A stretch of 49,636 nucleotides of DNA, taken from assembly GCA_021799595.1 (NCBI GenBank), contig JAJZAF010000005.1, forward strand, positions 1-49,636, written 5' to 3'. The position numbers were made by a program, and so were the translations under genes. Positions 23,280 through 31,428 of the stretch are shown here, one piece after another. The notes beneath the pieces were generated by a model. The model worked only from the letters and a program-made list of their open reading frames with translations, was not told where the DNA came from and ran no database searches. Numbering within the stretch: the stretch's first letter is position 1; each line of letters begins with the position of its first letter. The stretch comes from a bacterium (GTDB lineage: Bacteria > Patescibacteriota > Saccharimonadia > Saccharimonadales > UBA4665).

Positions 23280-23813
23280 ATGGCTGACTTTAATCAAGTA
23301 TTAGAACCGGGAGATTATGAGAATGGACAGGTGAATACGGTCGTTGAGATACCTGAAGGGAGTTATTTAAAAATAGAATGGGACCGCCAGAGGGCTGTCT
23401 TTATGCTCGATCGGGTAGAGCCGAGTATCTATGCCAAACCGGTTAATTATGGATTTATTCCCCAAACTCTTGATGAAGATGGCGATGAGCTCGATACCCT
23501 TATTGTCTGTGATCAGCCTATTCCGACCGGAATATGGCTGGAGGCCAAGGTAATTGGAGTCCTCAATTTTGAAGATGATGGCGACATGGACTACAAAATT
23601 ATAGTTGTGCCGGCTGATGATCGTAACACTGGTGATAGAATCAGTAATCTAGCTGATCTTGGTGAACGCTGGCAACAGAAAATTACGGAACACTTTGCTC
23701 ATTATAAGGATCTGAAAAAACCTGGCAGTACAAAAGTGCTCGGTTGGGGAGACGCCTCTGCTGCTAAACAAGTTATTGCCGAGTCGATTAAACGTTACCA
23801 GGAAAAGGCATAG
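23280..23813 (+). CDS. ppa: Inorganic pyrophosphatase (family I)
   Basis: A 177-residue soluble pyrophosphatase that drives biosynthesis by hydrolysing PPi. Family I hallmarks are EIPEGSYLKIEWD, YPVNYGFIP-like KPVNYGFIPQT, the signature DEDGDELDTLIV, and DDGDMDYKIIVVPADD. Full length. An AAGGAG Shine-Dalgarno lies 6 nt before the ATG, and there is a short leader, unlike most first genes in the window. The NUDIX gene follows 11 bp downstream and is probably co-transcribed. Confidence 0.96.
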   Translation: MADFNQVLEPGDYENGQVNTVVEIPEGSYLKIEWDRQRAVFMLDRVEPSIYAKPVNYGFIPQTLDEDGDELDTLIVCDQPIPTGIWLEAKVIGVLNFEDDGDMDYKIIVVPADDRNTGDRISNLADLGERWQQKITEHFAHYKDLKKPGSTKVLGWGDASAAKQVIAESIKRYQEKA

Positions 23814-23824
23814 CAGGCAAGACA

Positions 23825-24415
23825 ATGCAAAAACTGATCCCAAATGATGCAGTTTTGGTGCCACCAGAAGCTGAGCTGAAGTTTCAAGGAGAGATTTTTA
23901 ATGTCTATCAGTGGCAACAGAAGCTCTTTGATGGTAGTAGTGCTACTTTTGAGATGTTAAAGCGCACCGATACTGTGATTGCTATCTGTGTAGTTGAGGA
24001 TAAAATACTAATCGTCGATGATGAGCAGCCATACTTTGGTAATCGACAAGGTTTCCCAGGCGGTAGAATAGACGATAACGATTCTAGTATAGAAGCAGCG
24101 GCAGCTCGAGAAGTAAGAGAGGAAACAGGCTACAGCTTCAAAAACTGGCGCACTATTGATGTGCGCCAACCCTATGACAAAGTAGAGTGGTTCGTCCATG
24201 TGGTCCTTGGCTGGCAGGTAAGCGGACGGGGTGAACCACATCCAGACGCGGGTGAGAAAATAACTACTGAGCTCATAACGTTTGATAAACTAACAGAACG
24301 GATACAAAAGAAGATTGGCTCTTTTGGTAATGCTCAGACCCTATTTGAGAATCTCGCTACATTTGATGATTTATTAAACAAACCTGCTTTTAACGGTCAG
24401 CTCGTTGGTCGATAG
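23825..24415 (+). CDS. NUDIX hydrolase
   Basis: A 196-residue NUDIX-fold hydrolase, likely acting on a nucleoside diphosphate derivative such as ADP-ribose or an NDP-sugar. The Nudix box runs from G80 to about residue 102: GGRIDDNDSS then AAREVREETGYSF, with all metal-binding glutamates in place. The N-terminal EIFNVYQWQQKLFDGSSATFE segment resembles ADP-ribose pyrophosphatase-type members. There is no good Shine-Dalgarno; it follows ppa by 11 bp and is probably expressed with it. Confidence 0.92.
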   Translation: MQKLIPNDAVLVPPEAELKFQGEIFNVYQWQQKLFDGSSATFEMLKRTDTVIAICVVEDKILIVDDEQPYFGNRQGFPGGRIDDNDSSIEAAAAREVREETGYSFKNWRTIDVRQPYDKVEWFVHVVLGWQVSGRGEPHPDAGEKITTELITFDKLTERIQKKIGSFGNAQTLFENLATFDDLLNKPAFNGQLVGR

Positions 24416-24438
24416 CTGAAAAGCTGTAGTCAAAAAAG

Positions 24439-24467
24439 TTGCACATCATAAGTCAACCTTTTACAAT
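24439..24467 (+). promoter_or_regulatory. Promoter TTGCAC-17-TACAAT for gap
   Basis: TTGCAC (24439-24444), a 17-nt spacer and TACAAT (24462-24467) give a start near 24474 and a leader of about 40 nt containing an AAGGA Shine-Dalgarno. Confidence 0.65.
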
Positions 24468-24513
24468 GATAGACATAAGCACTAAAATAAAGATGTAGTA
24501 AGGAAAAAGTCTC

Positions 24514-25638
24514 ATGAAAACACGGATCGCTATTAATGGATTTGGCCGGATAGGTCGCAATGCTTTTAAGGTAGCGTTTGAGCGTAGCGACTTAGAAATC
24601 GTGGCCATTAATGACTTAACTGATACGAAGACACTGGCGCACTTATTAAAACATGACAGCAACTACGGTACCTATCATAAGGAAGTCAGCTATGACGAGC
24701 ATGATATCATCGTGGCTAATAAGCATATCCAGGTATTATCTGAGACTGATCCAGGCAAGTTGCCGTGGCGTGATCTCAATATTGACGTCGTGATTGAGTC
24801 GACCGGCTTCTTTGTAGACCCCGCGAAAGCGAAGGCGCATATTGATGCCGGCGCCAAAAAGGTAGTTTTAAGTGCTCCTGCCAAAGGTGAGGGGGCGTCT
24901 ACTATTGTATTAGGAGTTAATGAAGACAAGCTACCCGAGGCCGGTGATGTTATCTCAAATGCTTCTTGTACGACAAATTGCATTACACCGGTAGCGGCGG
25001 TTATTGAGAGTAAATTTGGTATCGATAAAGCAATGATGACGACTGTACATAGCTATACAGCCTCGCAGCGACTGCAGGACGCTCCGGCGAAAGATCTGAG
25101 AGAGGCCCGTAATGCGGCTGAGAATATCGTGCCAACAACGACTGGTGCTTCTATTGCTGCCGGATTGGCTTTGCCAGCTCTCCAAGGTATCTTTGGCGGC
25201 ATGAGCATCCGGGTACCGACGCCAGTGGTGTCCATTAGCGATCTTGTCATTATCACCAAGCAAAAAGTTACCGTTGAGGATGTCAACAGTGCCTTCAAAG
25301 AGGCAGCCAAGGAGCCGTATTACCAGGGTATCCTGGCGGTTACCGAAGATCCGCTTGTTAGTAGTGACTTTATAGGTAATAGTCACTCGGCCATTGTTGA
25401 CCTCAGCTTGACTGCTGTTATTGGGGATAACATGCTGAAAGTGGTGGCTTGGTATGATAACGAATGGGGTTATTCAAACCGTCTGGTAGAAGTAGTGGCG
25501 GATACGGGTAGCCTTCTACATAAACAACGTTCATCTGAAGAGGCAAAAGAAGAAAACCACGAAGAATCATCTGAGGAATCTGAAAGGCCAAACGAAGACC
25601 AACAGGAAGTAGCAGAAGAACCATACAAAGGACCATAA
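24514..25638 (+). CDS. gap: Glyceraldehyde-3-phosphate dehydrogenase with an acidic C-terminal tail
   Basis: A phosphorylating GAPDH with NAD-binding INGFGRIGRNAFK at the N-terminus, the catalytic block SNASCTTNCITP with Cys at 152, the TGASIAAGLALPAL segment and WYDNEWGYSNRLVE near the end of the canonical domain. A normal GAPDH would end soon after (about 335 residues). Here the protein runs to 374 residues with a Glu/Ser-rich, probably disordered tail (SSEEAKEENHEESSEESE). This tail lacks the paired cysteines of plant GapB extensions. It heads a run of sugar-phosphate genes with rpiB 10 bp downstream. Confidence 0.95.
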   Translation: MKTRIAINGFGRIGRNAFKVAFERSDLEIVAINDLTDTKTLAHLLKHDSNYGTYHKEVSYDEHDIIVANKHIQVLSETDPGKLPWRDLNIDVVIESTGFFVDPAKAKAHIDAGAKKVVLSAPAKGEGASTIVLGVNEDKLPEAGDVISNASCTTNCITPVAAVIESKFGIDKAMMTTVHSYTASQRLQDAPAKDLREARNAAENIVPTTTGASIAAGLALPALQGIFGGMSIRVPTPVVSISDLVIITKQKVTVEDVNSAFKEAAKEPYYQGILAVTEDPLVSSDFIGNSHSAIVDLSLTAVIGDNMLKVVAWYDNEWGYSNRLVEVVADTGSLLHKQRSSEEAKEENHEESSEESERPNEDQQEVAEEPYKGP

Positions 25639-25648
25639 GCATAAGCTC

Positions 25649-26140
25649 ATGAAAATTGCGCTGTCAACCGATCACGTTGGTTTTGAGGCAGTTAAGCGTC
25701 TCAAACAATTTCTAGAAAACCTGGGTCATCAATGTATAGATTTTGGTCCTGAAAAATACAATCCTGATGATGACTACCCCGACTATATTTTTCCGGCTGC
25801 CAAAGCGGTTGCTGAAGGTAAGTGTGACTGCGGTATCATTTTTGGCGGCAGCGGCCAGGGCGAAGCTATGGCAGCTAATCGGATAAAAGGAGTACGTTGC
25901 ACCGTTTTTTATGGACCGGTTGTCGCGAAGAATGCCGTGGATGTCAAAGGCACGACAAGCAACGATCCATATGAAATTGTGAAACTGAGCAGACAACATA
26001 ATCATGCCAATATGCTTAGTCTGGCTGATCGGTTCTTGAGTGAAGAAGAGATAAATACAGCGGTTGAAGCATGGCTTGCGGCAGCTTATAGCGAAGAAGA
26101 CCGCCATGTTCGACGTGTCAAGAAACTTGATGAAGGTTAA
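25649..26140 (+). CDS. rpiB: Ribose-5-phosphate isomerase B (RpiB/LacA family)
   Basis: A 163-residue RpiB-type isomerase interconverting ribose-5-phosphate and ribulose-5-phosphate. Family features are IALSTDHVGFEAVKRLKQFL at the start, DDDYPDYIFPAAKAV, the CGIIFGGSGQGEAMAANR loop with the active-site cysteine, and the NHANMLSLADR block. Full length. It is tightly spaced after gap and before rpe, consistent with one operon. Confidence 0.93.
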   Translation: MKIALSTDHVGFEAVKRLKQFLENLGHQCIDFGPEKYNPDDDYPDYIFPAAKAVAEGKCDCGIIFGGSGQGEAMAANRIKGVRCTVFYGPVVAKNAVDVKGTTSNDPYEIVKLSRQHNHANMLSLADRFLSEEEINTAVEAWLAAAYSEEDRHVRRVKKLDEG

Positions 26141-26146
26141 AAAATC

Positions 26147-26776
26147 ATGTCATCCGTTATCTGTCCGACCATTACTGCATATAATCTGCACGATTACGAC
26201 AAGCAGATGAAACGCATAGTTTCACTTGGTGCCAAGCGGTTGCATATTGATCTCATGGATGGTGTATTTGCCCCCACCAAATCGCCAGGACTTGAACAAA
26301 TATGGTGGCCGGAGAGTGTCATAGCCGATATTCATCTGATGTACCAAAATCCAATGGTGGCAATTGATCAACTCATTGAACTAAAACCCAAACTAGTCAT
26401 TATCCACGAGGAAGCGGCTGTTAATCACTATGAATTTGTACAGCGGATACACTACTACAATATAGATGCTGGCTTGGCGCTGTTGGCGGATACGTCGGTC
26501 TCGGAAGCAGAATCATTATTATGTTTCGACCATGTCCTCATTTTCAGCGGCACTCTTGGCAGGCACGGTGGGCAAGCTGACCTATCTTTGCTGGAAAAAG
26601 TAGCTGCCATTCGTCATCATCAGCCGAATGTAGAAATTGGCTGGGACGGCGGAGTGAATGATGAGAATGCTGAAGCCATTATCCGCGGCGGCGTCAATGT
26701 TTTAAACGTCGGCGGCTTTATTCATACTGCCAGAGATCCTCAATCCGCATATGCTACACTGGAGGCAATGTGTTAA
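26147..26776 (+). CDS. rpe: Ribulose-phosphate 3-epimerase family protein
   Basis: A 209-residue TIM-barrel epimerase of the Rpe family, converting ribulose-5-phosphate to xylulose-5-phosphate. It has the LHIDLMDGVFAPT metal-binding block, IHLMYQNP, a variable middle in which the usual MxVxPGFxGQ loop appears as IFSGTLGRHGGQADL, and IGWDGGVNDENA near the end. The altered phosphate/active-site loop makes the substrate less certain than the fold. It sits six bases after rpiB and 18 before the transketolase N-half, which supports the pentose-phosphate role. Confidence 0.85.
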   Translation: MSSVICPTITAYNLHDYDKQMKRIVSLGAKRLHIDLMDGVFAPTKSPGLEQIWWPESVIADIHLMYQNPMVAIDQLIELKPKLVIIHEEAAVNHYEFVQRIHYYNIDAGLALLADTSVSEAESLLCFDHVLIFSGTLGRHGGQADLSLLEKVAAIRHHQPNVEIGWDGGVNDENAEAIIRGGVNVLNVGGFIHTARDPQSAYATLEAMC

Positions 26777-26794
26777 GGGGGGACAACTGATAGG

Positions 26795-27652
26795 GTGGCT
26801 AACAGTAAGCGATCAGTTCATGAGCTTAAAGATCTAGCGAATGATATTCGTGAAGATATTATCCGTATGCTTGAACACGCCGGTAGTGGTCACAGTGCCG
26901 GACCGCTCGGACTAGCAGACATCTTCACGGCATTGTATTTCGATATCCTCAAACATGACCCCAAGCGCCCGGATTGGCCAGAGCGGGACATCCTGTTACT
27001 CAGTAATGGTCATTGTGTGCCGGTGCGGTATGCAACGATGGCTCGAGCTGGTTATTTTGATCGATCAGAACTCATGACGCTTCGACAGTTTGGTTCACGC
27101 TTGCAAGGACACCCAGAGAGACTCAGATTGCCAGGATTAGAAAATACTTCCGGACCGCTCGGCTGTGGTCTTAGTCAAGCTTGCGGTATGTCGCTCGCCA
27201 TGAAGATGGATGACCAACACCGCTGGATATATGTGGTTATGGGTGATGGCGAACAAGATGAAGGCAATGTCTGGGAAGCGGCCATGCTAGCTGGCAAATA
27301 CAAACTCAGTAACATTATTGCTATTACGGATCGCAACAATATTCAAATTGACGGACCGACAGAGACAGTCATGCCGCTGGAGGATCTGAAGGCCAAGTGG
27401 CAGGCGTTCGGCTGGCATGTGCTCGAGATCGATGGCAATGATATTGAGGCAGTCATTGAAGCTTGCACCATGGGTCGGGCGGTCACCGAGCAACCAGTCA
27501 TGATCATTGCTTATACAGTACCAGGCAAAGGCGTGGATTTTATGGAGTATGACTTTCATTGGCACGGTAAACCGCCTGACCATGAACAGGCGGTGAAGGC
27601 ATTGCACGAGCTGAGAACACTCGGTGGAAAGATACGGAGCGAGCATGAGTGA
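26795..27652 (+). CDS. tktN: Transketolase, N-terminal (TPP-binding) subunit
   Basis: A 285-residue protein equal to the first half of transketolase. It binds thiamine diphosphate through GDGEQDEGNVWEA (about 150-162) and has the GHSAGPLGLADIF and NTSGPLGCGLSQACGM blocks. It starts at GTG 26795 with a G-rich Shine-Dalgarno region upstream. The C-terminal half is a separate gene overlapping by eight bases. Split transketolases are common in archaea, Thermotoga-like bacteria and many CPR genomes. The symbol is descriptive. Confidence 0.93.
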   Translation: MANSKRSVHELKDLANDIREDIIRMLEHAGSGHSAGPLGLADIFTALYFDILKHDPKRPDWPERDILLLSNGHCVPVRYATMARAGYFDRSELMTLRQFGSRLQGHPERLRLPGLENTSGPLGCGLSQACGMSLAMKMDDQHRWIYVVMGDGEQDEGNVWEAAMLAGKYKLSNIIAITDRNNIQIDGPTETVMPLEDLKAKWQAFGWHVLEIDGNDIEAVIEACTMGRAVTEQPVMIIAYTVPGKGVDFMEYDFHWHGKPPDHEQAVKALHELRTLGGKIRSEHE

Positions 27653-28622
27653 GCTTGGTGTCTTATCGGTTACCGATAACCTAGAGAAGGAGCCGATCAG
27701 AAAAGGTTTCGGTAAAGGTTTATTGGCGGCTGGTCAAGCAAATACTGCTGTCGTGGCAGCCTGCGCCGATTTGACTGAGTCCACCCAAATGAATCTGTTT
27801 AAAGAGGCTTTCCCGGAACGGTTCGTTGAAATAGGGGTGGCTGAACAAAATCTCGTGACAGTTGCCTCTGGACTGGCGGCGATGGGCAAAATTCCGTTTG
27901 TATCTTCATATGCAGCTTTCAGCCCTGGTCGGAACTGGGAGCAAATTCGAACTACTATTTGTCTCAATGATCGTCCAGTCAAGCTAGTCGGGTCTCATGC
28001 TGGGGTAAGTGTCGGTCCTGACGGAGCGACACACCAAATGCTTGAGGATTTAGGCCTGATGCGTGTGTTGCCAAACATGGTTGTCATTGCCCCTTGTGAT
28101 AGTGTCGAAGCGGCCAAAGCCACGCAGGCTATGGCAGTACATCCGCAGCCGAACTATATTCGCCTAGCCCGGGAAGCGACGCCAATTATAACTTCAGCCA
28201 ACACACCGTTTCGTATTGGAGCAGCATATGTCTACAGAGAAGGCAGTGATATCAGTCTTTTTGCTACTGGGACCATGACATATCAGGCGCTTAAGGCCGC
28301 TGAAAAACTGAAAGACGATGGCATTTATGCTGAGGTTGTTCATGTGCCGACTATTAAGCCGCTTGATGTGGCTACTATCGTCCAAAGTCTCAAGAAGACA
28401 GGTGCCGCTATAACGGTTGAGGAGGGGCAAATCAATGGTGGTCTCGGCAGCGCTATAGCGGAAACGATTGCCGAAAATCACCCGGTACCCCTCATTCGTA
28501 TTGGTATGGCTGATCGTTTCGGTGAGTCTGGTCAACCCGAGGAGCTATTAGATCATTTCGGCTTAAATGCCAAGCATATTCGTTTGGCTGCTCAGCATAT
28601 CCTTAAGGGGAAAACTCGATAA
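27645..28622 (+). CDS. tktC: Transketolase, C-terminal (pyrimidine-binding) subunit
   Basis: A 325-residue partner of the preceding gene, containing the pyrimidine-binding domain (RFVEIGVAEQNLVTVASGLA with the catalytic Glu) and the C-terminal transketolase domain (AAITVEEGQINGGLGSAIAE). The two halves form a full transketolase exchanging two-carbon units between sugar phosphates. ATG 27645 is preceded by GGAG; a more upstream in-frame ATG (27624) lies inside tktN. The operon is followed by about 740 bp of degraded mobile-element sequence. Confidence 0.93.
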   Translation: MSELGVLSVTDNLEKEPIRKGFGKGLLAAGQANTAVVAACADLTESTQMNLFKEAFPERFVEIGVAEQNLVTVASGLAAMGKIPFVSSYAAFSPGRNWEQIRTTICLNDRPVKLVGSHAGVSVGPDGATHQMLEDLGLMRVLPNMVVIAPCDSVEAAKATQAMAVHPQPNYIRLAREATPIITSANTPFRIGAAYVYREGSDISLFATGTMTYQALKAAEKLKDDGIYAEVVHVPTIKPLDVATIVQSLKKTGAAITVEEGQINGGLGSAIAETIAENHPVPLIRIGMADRFGESGQPEELLDHFGLNAKHIRLAAQHILKGKTR

Positions 28623-28984
28623 GGAGTGCGCTACATAACTCATAATTGGTTCAAGCTGGACCTTAAGCTTTATTACAACTAGAACATACTTAATGAAAAT
28701 CTCAGTAATGACACGTTTGACTTGAGCTAGTGCGCAATTAAGACACCCAATGTCTTTTGAAAAGAAGATGTCTATGGTTCGAAAACAAAATGTCATCTTA
28801 ACCTTTACTGGGATTTTCTCATTGCAAATCAGAACCGTTACTCTGGTGTGAGTTGTCTCGAGTAGAACCAAGTGGCAGCATGAGTCTCGACGCTGCGACT
28901 CTTTGACTTATGCAAGCTGACTTTCGATCACGCAATCTCTGTCAGTTTGTCAAGTCGCTAGTCATTGTTGTCTAGGGGTATTTG

Positions 28985-29280
28985 GTGCTGGACGGTACCG
29001 TTATCTCGAAGCTCTTTGCTTGATGACACCGTGGTGAGCAAGCTCTTTGCGAAGAACATTGATCTCGTTTGCCACCAGTACTCTGGTAGTAAGTATCAGG
29101 AAGTGACTGGCATGGCTATTGTCAATCTGCTCTTGGACGGACGGTGCTGAATATATACCAGTAGACCGCCGCCTGTATGCCTCTGTATGCATCTGACTAT
29201 GATGGCAAAGGTAAGAACGATCACTTTCGAGAGATGCTGGATAAGGCTGAGAAACGAGACATTGTACTTTTTTGTCTTGC
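28985..29280 (+). pseudogene. Transposase remnant (IS4/IS701-like DDE)
   Basis: Two in-frame fragments resemble IS4/IS701-type DDE transposases. The first, at about 29015-29145, contains LLDDTVVSKLFAKNIDLVC then HQYSGSKYQEVTGMAIVN, matching the first catalytic aspartate and the strand after it. The second, at about 29190-29280 in another frame, reads YASDYDGKGKNDHFREMLDK, like the conserved DGKTKNDHFxEML region. The frames are broken near 29150, and the C-terminal half is absent. A 31-bp degenerate tandem duplication (AAGCTCTTTGC at 29009 and 29040) repeats the catalytic motif out of frame. It cannot encode an active enzyme. Confidence 0.7.
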
Positions 29281-29347
29281 TCCAATGTAGCCTATAGCCA
29301 CATTCGAGTGGGGCGGGACGCTATTTTAGATTGGATCAAGGATCAGT

Positions 29348-29358
29348 TATACTATATA
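29348..29358 (+). promoter_or_regulatory. -10 region (TATACT / TATATA) for fba
   Basis: TATACT (29348-29353) and the overlapping TATATA (29353-29358, 7 nt from the ATG at 29365) offer near-leaderless starts. The promoter lies at the edge of the transposase scar. Confidence 0.5.
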
Positions 29359-29364
29359 CATATT

Positions 29365-30288
29365 ATGCCGCTTACGCTTCATCAGATCAGGCAAAATTGT
29401 CAAACTGCTCGGGCCCGAATGGCACAAGCTCGCAATCAACGTTGGGCGTTTGGAGCTTTTAATCTTGATGATGAAGCCACGCTTAGAGCTGTTATCCAGG
29501 CGGCAGCCAAAAAGCGTGCACCAATCCTGGTTGAAGTCAGTCAAGGTGAAGTGGACGACATCGGGTTAGATAATGTCCGTGATCTCGTTGATAACTTTAA
29601 GCGCGATTACGGTGTTGAGGTTTACGTTAATCTCGATCACAGTCCGAGCGTTGCGGCTGCCAAGGCGGGAATCGAGGCTGGCTTTGAATTTATTCATATC
29701 GATATCTCTCAGGCAAACCATAATGCAACCGACGTAGATATTATAAACGCCACCAAGGAGATTGTGGACTACGCCAAACTTACTGGCGCTTTAGTAGAGA
29801 GTGAGCCGCATTACTTCAGTGGCTCCTCTAATTTACACAATGAGACCATCGATTATGATGAAATTAAAAAAACCTTTTCCACTCCTGTTGGTGCCAAAGC
29901 TTTTGTAGACGCAACCGGCATAGATACCTATGCCGCTGCTATCGGCAATCTCCATGGTAAGTATCCAGTTCCTAAGAAACTAGATTTAAAACTGCTCAGT
30001 CGTATCCGTGAGGCAATTGACTGTAACATTAGCCTCCACGGTGGGAGTGATACCCCAGGACACTATTTCCGGGATGCGGTTACCATTGGCGTTACCAAGA
30101 TTAATATCAATAGCGATATGCGCTATGCCTACCGGACTAGTCTAGAGAAAGCACTCGAAGAGCATAAAGATGAATATTCGGTCGCCAAACTGATTGCTCG
30201 CGAAGTAGTTCCAGCTGTGCAAGCGGTAGTAGAAAGTAAGATTGACGACTTTCATTCTGCCGGCCGGGCCGTGATACAGATACACTAA
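29365..30288 (+). CDS. fba: Class II fructose-bisphosphate aldolase
   Basis: A 307-residue zinc-dependent aldolase cleaving fructose-1,6-bisphosphate (or a related ketose bisphosphate) to triose phosphates. Zinc ligands are visible: His92 in VNLDHS, the acid in ESEPHYFSG, and histidines in NLHGKYP and SLHGGSDTPG. The phosphate-binding KININSDMRYAYR block follows. The length is typical of the short class IIB-like forms. In-frame codons run upstream to 29272, but these lie in the transposase scar and the promoter supports ATG 29365. It is probably co-transcribed with the PfkB kinase 41 bp downstream. Confidence 0.94.
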   Translation: MPLTLHQIRQNCQTARARMAQARNQRWAFGAFNLDDEATLRAVIQAAAKKRAPILVEVSQGEVDDIGLDNVRDLVDNFKRDYGVEVYVNLDHSPSVAAAKAGIEAGFEFIHIDISQANHNATDVDIINATKEIVDYAKLTGALVESEPHYFSGSSNLHNETIDYDEIKKTFSTPVGAKAFVDATGIDTYAAAIGNLHGKYPVPKKLDLKLLSRIREAIDCNISLHGGSDTPGHYFRDAVTIGVTKININSDMRYAYRTSLEKALEEHKDEYSVAKLIAREVVPAVQAVVESKIDDFHSAGRAVIQIH

Positions 30289-30329
30289 GAAGGATAAGCG
30301 TAAGAGTTAACTATAGAAGGAGTGGGCCT

Positions 30330-31331
30330 ATGGCAGAGCAATTGGATGTGGTGTCCGTTGGTGATATCGTGACGGATGCCTTTATTCGTTTATTTGATGA
30401 TCAAGCAGTTACCTATGAAAATGACGACGGCAAATGGTTGGCTATGAAGTTCGGCACCAAACTGCCGTATGATCACGTTGAAATCTGTGAAGGTGTTGGC
30501 AATGCCTCAAATGCAGCCGTCGCCTTTGCTCGTCTTGGGCTAAAAGCTTCCTTTGTGACTAATGTTGGCGGTGATGCTCACGGCCGAGATATGATAGCTG
30601 CTCTGCATAAACAAGGAGTAGATACTACCTTTGTACGTATCAACCACGACAAGAAGAGCAATTATCACTACGTTTTATGGTATAAGGACGAGCGTACTAT
30701 TTTAATCCGGCATGAGGACTATGATTACCACTGGCCGCATCTTCGGCCTAACGAGACACCGAAATGGATCTATTTCAGCTCGATCAGCCAGCATGCTATT
30801 CCTTATCACGATCAGGTTGCTGATTGGCTCGATGAAAATCCAGACGTAAAGCTAGCCTTTCAGCCAGGCACATTTCAGATGGATGCCGGTACAGAGCGGT
30901 TAAAGCGCATTTACACTCGTAGTGAGATTGTTATCTTAAATCGAGAAGAGGCTGCCTTCGTAACGGGTGGAAATCATGAAGACGTCCATGATCTCCTCAA
31001 CCAACTGCATGGTCTTGGGCCCCGTATTGCTGTCGTTACCGATGGCCCAAACGGGGCGTATGCCAGTGACGGTGAACATCGTCTCAAGATGCCACTTTAT
31101 CCTGATCCTGCTCCGCCAAAGGATCGAACTGGTGCAGGTGATGCCTTTGCCTCCACTTTTGTTGCTGCTCTTATTAAGGGCAATACTATCGAAGGAGCAC
31201 TCCAGTGGGCTCCCATTAATTCCATGAGTGTTGTTCAGGCAGTTGGTGCCCAAACAGGCTTATTGAAAGAAAACGAGCTTGAAAAATATCTCAGAGAATC
31301 CCCCGATTGGTACAAGCCGACGTCGTTTTAA
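30330..31331 (+). CDS. PfkB-family carbohydrate kinase
   Basis: A 333-residue ribokinase-fold sugar kinase. The substrate-side signature is GVGNASNAAVAFARLG (about 54-69) and the catalytic/anion-hole motif is DRTGAGDAFAS at about 265-275. The substrate could be a sugar such as ribose or fructose, fructose-6-phosphate, or a nucleoside; its position next to fba makes a role in feeding glycolysis or pentose phosphates reasonable, but this is inference. The Shine-Dalgarno AAGGAG lies 7-8 nt upstream of the ATG. It is the last recognisable gene of the sugar-phosphate block. Confidence 0.92.
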   Translation: MAEQLDVVSVGDIVTDAFIRLFDDQAVTYENDDGKWLAMKFGTKLPYDHVEICEGVGNASNAAVAFARLGLKASFVTNVGGDAHGRDMIAALHKQGVDTTFVRINHDKKSNYHYVLWYKDERTILIRHEDYDYHWPHLRPNETPKWIYFSSISQHAIPYHDQVADWLDENPDVKLAFQPGTFQMDAGTERLKRIYTRSEIVILNREEAAFVTGGNHEDVHDLLNQLHGLGPRIAVVTDGPNGAYASDGEHRLKMPLYPDPAPPKDRTGAGDAFASTFVAALIKGNTIEGALQWAPINSMSVVQAVGAQTGLLKENELEKYLRESPDWYKPTSF

Positions 31332-31428
31332 AAAACAAGAAAACAATTCCGCTTATTCAAGTGCTTATGGTAATCTAAAAAGAGAAATACTTAAAAATAT
31401 ACATGGGGCAATCGGAGCGTAAAATTCA

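Larger units (their letters stand above)
28623..29364. other. Gene-free degraded region between transketolase and fba
   Basis: About 740 bp without an intact gene. The right part holds transposase fragments on the plus strand; the left part (28623-28900) has stop codons in the plus frames I read and no recognisable homology. A minus-strand frame of 102 codons crosses the tktC 3' end and looks like chance. It reads as the scar of an old insertion. Confidence 0.7.

Noticed and set aside
28563-28871. 102-codon minus-strand ORF over the tktC end and the transposase scar
   Set aside because: It overlaps the real tktC 3' end, has no recognisable domain, promoter or Shine-Dalgarno, and lies in degraded sequence.
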